Assembly (NCBI GenBank): GCA_019119775.1 | Contig: DWWL01000063.1 | Coordinates: forward strand, 1-45,234 | DNA: 45,234 nucleotides | Reading direction: 5' to 3' | Source of the DNA: Candidatus Lachnoclostridium pullistercoris | Lineage (GTDB): Bacteria > Bacillota > Clostridia > Lachnospirales > Lachnospiraceae | In this document: piece after piece, positions 41,980-45,234 of the stretch | Layout of the letters: each line of letters begins with the position of its first letter | Numbering within the stretch: position 1 is the stretch's first letter | Notes under the pieces: model-generated | What the model was told of the DNA's origin: nothing | Database searches by the model: none | Seen by the model: only the letters and a program-made list of their open reading frames with translations | Made by a program: the position numbers and the translations under genes

Positions 41980-43260
41980 CTACAGCGACAGGCTGCCTCT
42001 CGCCCGCGCTCTCCTGTCCTCGATGGACTGGATCACAGGCACCATAAATATGGCCACAATTCCGCCGGCAAAGCCATTGTTGTACAGGTTCATGCCTCCG
42101 TAGAGGATTCCCACATTTAACGCCACCGAAGAGTGGAGGTAGCCGGCGATCAGCCCGGCGATCACTCCGAACTGCCCGGCCACGGGAGCCAGCGTGGTGG
42201 AAAATAACAGCGCCAGCATGGGAGACGGCTCATAAATATCCCAATCTTTCGTAAAACTGGCCAGATACACCCCAAACATAATAGGCGCGATGTTGCGCAG
42301 ATGCTTTCCCGTGGAGCTGAAGCCCACGATGGTGAAAATACCGCCGATGGTGGGTCCGTTCAGATCTCCCCCCACAGCTATGACAAAAAAGGTGGCAAAC
42401 AGGCCGTTGATGCCCATATTGAACAGGGTCGCGGCAAAGCCTTCCTCCTTCACGTAATCCGTTCCTGAGATTCCGGTGGATTTCCAGATCCGTTTATAGG
42501 CGGTGAGAATGTCTTTTCCCTGCCAGAGAAAACCGGCCAGGATCATGGAGCCGAAAAGGATCGTCAGCAGCACCGCAAACAGCCGGTCATTTCCCGTGGA
42601 CCAGATCAAACGGGACTTTGTCTCCACCCCGAAAGATTTCATAAGAGAGACGATGACAGTGGCGATGATACCGGCGGCAAATCCCACATTGTACAGAGAA
42701 TAGCCTTTATGGGCGTAGTGCACATGGGTGGAAAGAGGCGGCAGCACAAAGCCGATCATCACTCCTACTGCCACCGCAATGATCAGCCGCAGTCCAAAAG
42801 GCAGCTCCATGATCTGCAGGATCTGCGTGATGATCGGTGACAGGCTGGTGCCGTAAATGCCGACATAAATATATCTGGTGAGAGAAGTGCGGTGATAAGC
42901 TGCATAGAGACAGACGCCCGCAAGAATCGCCCAAATATTTACGATGTTCTTTCCGAACAGAGAAAAGCCCAGCATCAGAAAGCAGGACGTGATAGTGTGG
43001 CCGCTGAAATTCATCCCCAGGACATAGACAAAGATCACGCTCAGCAGTCCCAGAACGCCGGCATTAATTAACGCCGCCCCGATCCCGCCGATGACGAAAT
43101 AGTCCGTGATCAGAAAATCCGGCTCCCGGATAATATTCGCCAGCCCCTGGATGATCTCCGACGGCGGCTGAATCAGCAGCCCCATCACAATAAAATAAAA
43201 CGGCACCAGGGCCAGAAGCCCGAACCGTTCCCCTCTGGTCAGCACCCTTTTCTCAAACAT
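41980..43260 (-). CDS. DUF1576-family integral membrane protein
   Basis: A 426-residue protein with about ten hydrophobic segments, resembling the DUF1576 family. There are two related halves. Around residues 55-120 are GGIGAALINAGVLGLLSVIFV, GMNFSGHTI and FGKNIVNIWAILAGVCLYA. Around residues 275-340 are FNMGINGLFATFFVIAVGG, LNGPTIGGIF and STGKHLRNIAPIMFGVYLA. Both halves carry the pattern N/G-G-hydrophobic...FG/STGK..NI.PI..GV.LA, so the protein probably arose by internal duplication, as many transporters do. HVHYAHKGYSLYNVGFAAG and LNVGILYGGMNLYNNGFAGG are a second related pair. The substrate is unknown. It is divergent from the ABC-class ATPase gene and shares the upstream region. Confidence 0.85.
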   Translation of the reverse strand: MFEKRVLTRGERFGLLALVPFYFIVMGLLIQPPSEIIQGLANIIREPDFLITDYFVIGGIGAALINAGVLGLLSVIFVYVLGMNFSGHTITSCFLMLGFSLFGKNIVNIWAILAGVCLYAAYHRTSLTRYIYVGIYGTSLSPIITQILQIMELPFGLRLIIAVAVGVMIGFVLPPLSTHVHYAHKGYSLYNVGFAAGIIATVIVSLMKSFGVETKSRLIWSTGNDRLFAVLLTILFGSMILAGFLWQGKDILTAYKRIWKSTGISGTDYVKEEGFAATLFNMGINGLFATFFVIAVGGDLNGPTIGGIFTIVGFSSTGKHLRNIAPIMFGVYLASFTKDWDIYEPSPMLALLFSTTLAPVAGQFGVIAGLIAGYLHSSVALNVGILYGGMNLYNNGFAGGIVAIFMVPVIQSIEDRRARARGSLSL

Positions 43261-43306
43261 AGATCTACCCCTCTCCCGCGCGCCTCCCCCTGACGCTTTT
43301 CTTTCT

Positions 43307-43312
43307 ATTATA
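43307..43312 (-). promoter_or_regulatory. -10 element for the DUF1576 gene
   Basis: A perfect TATAAT on the minus strand 46 bp upstream of the DUF1576 start. The hexamer 17 bp upstream (TTATAG) is a poor -35. Confidence 0.4.
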
Positions 43313-43368
43313 GCGGATAAACCTCTTCCCTATAAAGAACTTTTTTGCAAACAACGCCGTCTTTTTTC

Positions 43369-43397
43369 TTGAAACCCGGTCCTGTCTGCGTTATGCT
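43369..43397 (+). promoter_or_regulatory. Promoter of the ABC-class ATPase gene
   Basis: TTGAAA (43369-43374), a 17-bp spacer and TATGCT (43392-43397), 37 bp upstream of the start codon. Confidence 0.6.
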
Positions 43398-43434
43398 GTT
43401 GTATGTATCGTTTAAAAACAGAGGAGTGAACACT

Positions 43435-45177
43435 ATGAAATCATCCAATGAACTGCGCACTCTGCTGCGCTCCATCGACCATAAAAGCTATCCGGCCTAC
43501 AAATCCCTGGCCGGAACCTATCAGTTCGGCAGTTTTCTGCTCTCCATCGACCATGTACAGGGAGACCCTTTTGCCTCCCCGTCCAGCCTTCATGTGGAAA
43601 TTTCCCACAAAAACGCCGGTTTTCCTGCCTTCACCTGGGAAAAAGACTGCTCCCGCATCGCGCTGCAGGACTTTCTCACCAGGCAGCTGGCTTCCCAGTT
43701 TGAGGATTTTAATTTCAAGGCAAAGGGGTCCGGGAAGAGCGGCCTGCTCTCCATCACCCGCTGCGGCCAGGAAGTGCTGGAGAGGAGCGCCTGCCAAATC
43801 AGCGCCTCCGGCATCACCGCCCGCTTCCACGTAGGTTTTCCCGCCTTCGGCCGGACCATCAATGCGGGAGAACTGGAAAAAATTCTCTTTGACTTCCTGC
43901 CCCGCTGCGTGGAAAACAGCTTTTTCTACCGGAAATTAGACGGAAAACAGGTGGAGAAGGCCGTCTTTCTGGCGGAAGACCAGGAGGCGGTGCGCCGCAT
44001 ATTAAAGGAAGAAAAGCTGGCCGCTTTTGTGGCCAACGGCTCCATTCTTCCCAGAAAAAGCGGCGTGTCCGACCTGCCTTTAAAGGACAGCGTGCCCTTT
44101 ATCTCCCCCGCTTCCATGGAGAGAACTTTCACCCTGCCCCACCGCGGCGAGATCACGGGCATGGCGATCCCCCAGGGAATCACTCTGATCGTGGGCGGCG
44201 GCTATCACGGAAAATCCACCCTGCTGGAGGCCCTGCAGAACGGAGTCTACGACCACATTTCCGGCGACGGAAGAGAGTTTGTGATCACCGACAGCACTGC
44301 GGTGAAGCTGCGGGCGGAGGACGGCCGTTCCATCCGGAACGTAAACATCTCCATGTTCATCAACGACCTTCCAAATAAAAAAGACACCACTGTCTTCTCC
44401 ACCCCGGATGCCAGCGGAAGCACCTCCCAGGCCGCGGGAGTGGTGGAAAATATCGAGGCCGGCTCCAGGCTGTTCCTCATCGACGAGGACACCTCCGCCA
44501 CCAACTTTATGGTGCGGGACGATTTCATGCAGCAGGTGATCAGCCGGGACAAGGAACCGATCACCCCCTTCCTGGAGAGAGCCAGAGATCTGTTTGAAAA
44601 GGCCGGCATTTCCACCATCCTGGTGGCAGGCAGCTCCGGCGCCTTCTTCTACATCGCCGACAAGATCGTGCAGATGGACTGCTACCGCCCGGTGGACATC
44701 ACCGACCGCGTAAAAGCTCTCTGCCGGGACCACCAGGCTCCCCGCACCCAGGCCCCCGGCTTTGCCGTTCCTGATTTTTCCAGAGCCCTTCCTCCTTACG
44801 GGCGGGGAAAACAGGGCAGCACCGACCGCAGAGGCAGAGACGGCGGCCGCGGCCGGGACGGCGGAAACCGTCATGAGCACATGAAGATCAAGTCCTTCGG
44901 GAAAGATTCCTTCTCCCTGGACAAAGAAACTGTGGATTTAAGGTATGTGGAACAGCTGGCGGATTCTGAGCAGACCTCCGCCCTGGCCCACATGCTGCGG
45001 TACGCCTTAGAGCAGGTGATCGACGGCAGAAAATCCGTCCGGCAGACGGTGGCCGTTCTGGAAGACCTTCTGGCCAAAAAAGGCTGGGAGCCGTTCTGCA
45101 GCTCCTACGTGCCCTGCGGCCTGGCAAAACCGAGAACCCAGGAAATCTTCGCCTGCTTAAACCGTTTCCGGGGATAA
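43435..45177 (+). CDS. Predicted ATPase of the ABC class (COG3044-like)
   Basis: A 580-residue soluble protein. The ATG at 43435 follows AGAGGAG. The first ~240 residues are a specific N-terminal domain: LRTLLRSIDHKSYPAYKSL, YQFGSFLLSIDHVQGDPFA, and FPAFGRTINAGELEKI. The ATPase core follows, with Walker A GGGYHGKST (about 253-261), an SGSTSQAAG signature-like segment (about 323-331) and Walker B LFLIDEDTSATNFM (about 345-358). ILVAGSSGAFFYIADKIVQM resembles the switch region. A basic Arg/Gly/Asp-rich linker (about 454-478) precedes a C-terminal helical domain. This matches a family of predicted ABC-class ATPases of unknown function. It is monocistronic here. Confidence 0.88.
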   Translation: MKSSNELRTLLRSIDHKSYPAYKSLAGTYQFGSFLLSIDHVQGDPFASPSSLHVEISHKNAGFPAFTWEKDCSRIALQDFLTRQLASQFEDFNFKAKGSGKSGLLSITRCGQEVLERSACQISASGITARFHVGFPAFGRTINAGELEKILFDFLPRCVENSFFYRKLDGKQVEKAVFLAEDQEAVRRILKEEKLAAFVANGSILPRKSGVSDLPLKDSVPFISPASMERTFTLPHRGEITGMAIPQGITLIVGGGYHGKSTLLEALQNGVYDHISGDGREFVITDSTAVKLRAEDGRSIRNVNISMFINDLPNKKDTTVFSTPDASGSTSQAAGVVENIEAGSRLFLIDEDTSATNFMVRDDFMQQVISRDKEPITPFLERARDLFEKAGISTILVAGSSGAFFYIADKIVQMDCYRPVDITDRVKALCRDHQAPRTQAPGFAVPDFSRALPPYGRGKQGSTDRRGRDGGRGRDGGNRHEHMKIKSFGKDSFSLDKETVDLRYVEQLADSEQTSALAHMLRYALEQVIDGRKSVRQTVAVLEDLLAKKGWEPFCSSYVPCGLAKPRTQEIFACLNRFRG

Positions 45178-45199
45178 TCCGGATCCGCTTATATAAGCA

Positions 45200-45222
45200 A
45201 GAATCCTGCTTTGCAGGATTCT
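45200..45222 (+). terminator. Hairpin after the ABC-class ATPase gene
   Basis: AGAATCCTGC and GCAGGATTCT form a perfect 10-bp stem with a TTT loop, 23 bp after the stop. No T run follows within the window, so terminator function is uncertain. The stem shares AATCCTGC with the hairpin at 33527-33548. Confidence 0.5.
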
Positions 45223-45234
45223 CCGCCTGCGGCA

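Noticed and set aside
1-45234. CRISPR array, tRNA, rRNA, transposase or prophage genes
   Set aside because: No regularly spaced repeats, tRNA-like cloverleaf ends, rRNA phrases or recombinase motifs were found by eye on either strand.

Overview
The window looks like chromosomal DNA of a Gram-positive anaerobe of the class Clostridia, most likely a Lachnospiraceae-type gut bacterium. The evidence is the moderately GC-rich coding, consensus sigma-A promoters and strong GGAGG ribosome-binding sites, many lipobox lipoproteins, rubrerythrins with a PerR-type regulator, and the gene order rpmG-secE-nusG-rplK. This placement is an inference from gene content. No tRNA, rRNA, CRISPR array, recognisable transposase, integrase or phage structural gene was seen.

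Layout. 1-1400: start of a ribosomal/transcription operon on the minus strand (rpmG, secE, nusG, rplK cut by the window edge). rpmG carries an in-frame TAG. 1767-6082 (minus): a lipoprotein, an orphan OmpR-type response regulator, a HAD phosphatase, xpt and a trigger-factor-like PPIase lipoprotein. 6198-9166 (minus): M18 aminopeptidase, a small alarmone synthetase and an S1-domain protein. 9380-14796: a PHP hydrolase with a LysR regulator, then an oxidative-stress block (PerR-type regulator, reverse rubrerythrin, a lipoprotein, classical rubrerythrin). 14941-20326 (minus): glpK, a DUF5714-arsenate reductase fusion, and a P-type ATPase behind what reads as a yybP-ykoY manganese riboswitch. luxS diverges from it.

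21337-27313: an operon exoA - ABC-F - GH13-like protein (minus) that appears to have been split by a 1.3-kb insertion. The insertion is bounded by 56-bp perfect direct repeats of the ABC-F 3' end. It carries a structured small RNA with a perfect consensus promoter and terminator, plus a gene resembling PBECR4 nucleases. This is the strongest candidate for an undescribed system here. The GH13-like protein has lost its catalytic residues.

27501-35963 (minus): six close-packed genes: an HTH-like protein, a STAND/NB-ARC-type ATPase, a small lipoprotein, a DUF3298 secreted protein, a BspA-type leucine-rich-repeat lipoprotein and a GLUG-type repeat lipoprotein. It reads as an intracellular sensor/switch joined to a cell-surface module. 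36115-45234: topB, a SIMPL-domain lipoprotein, a YbiT-like ABC-F protein, a small lipoprotein, a DUF1576 membrane protein and a divergent ABC-class ATPase.

All family names rest on motifs read by eye. No database search was run. Start codons were chosen by ribosome-binding site and family alignment, and often lie inside longer open frames.
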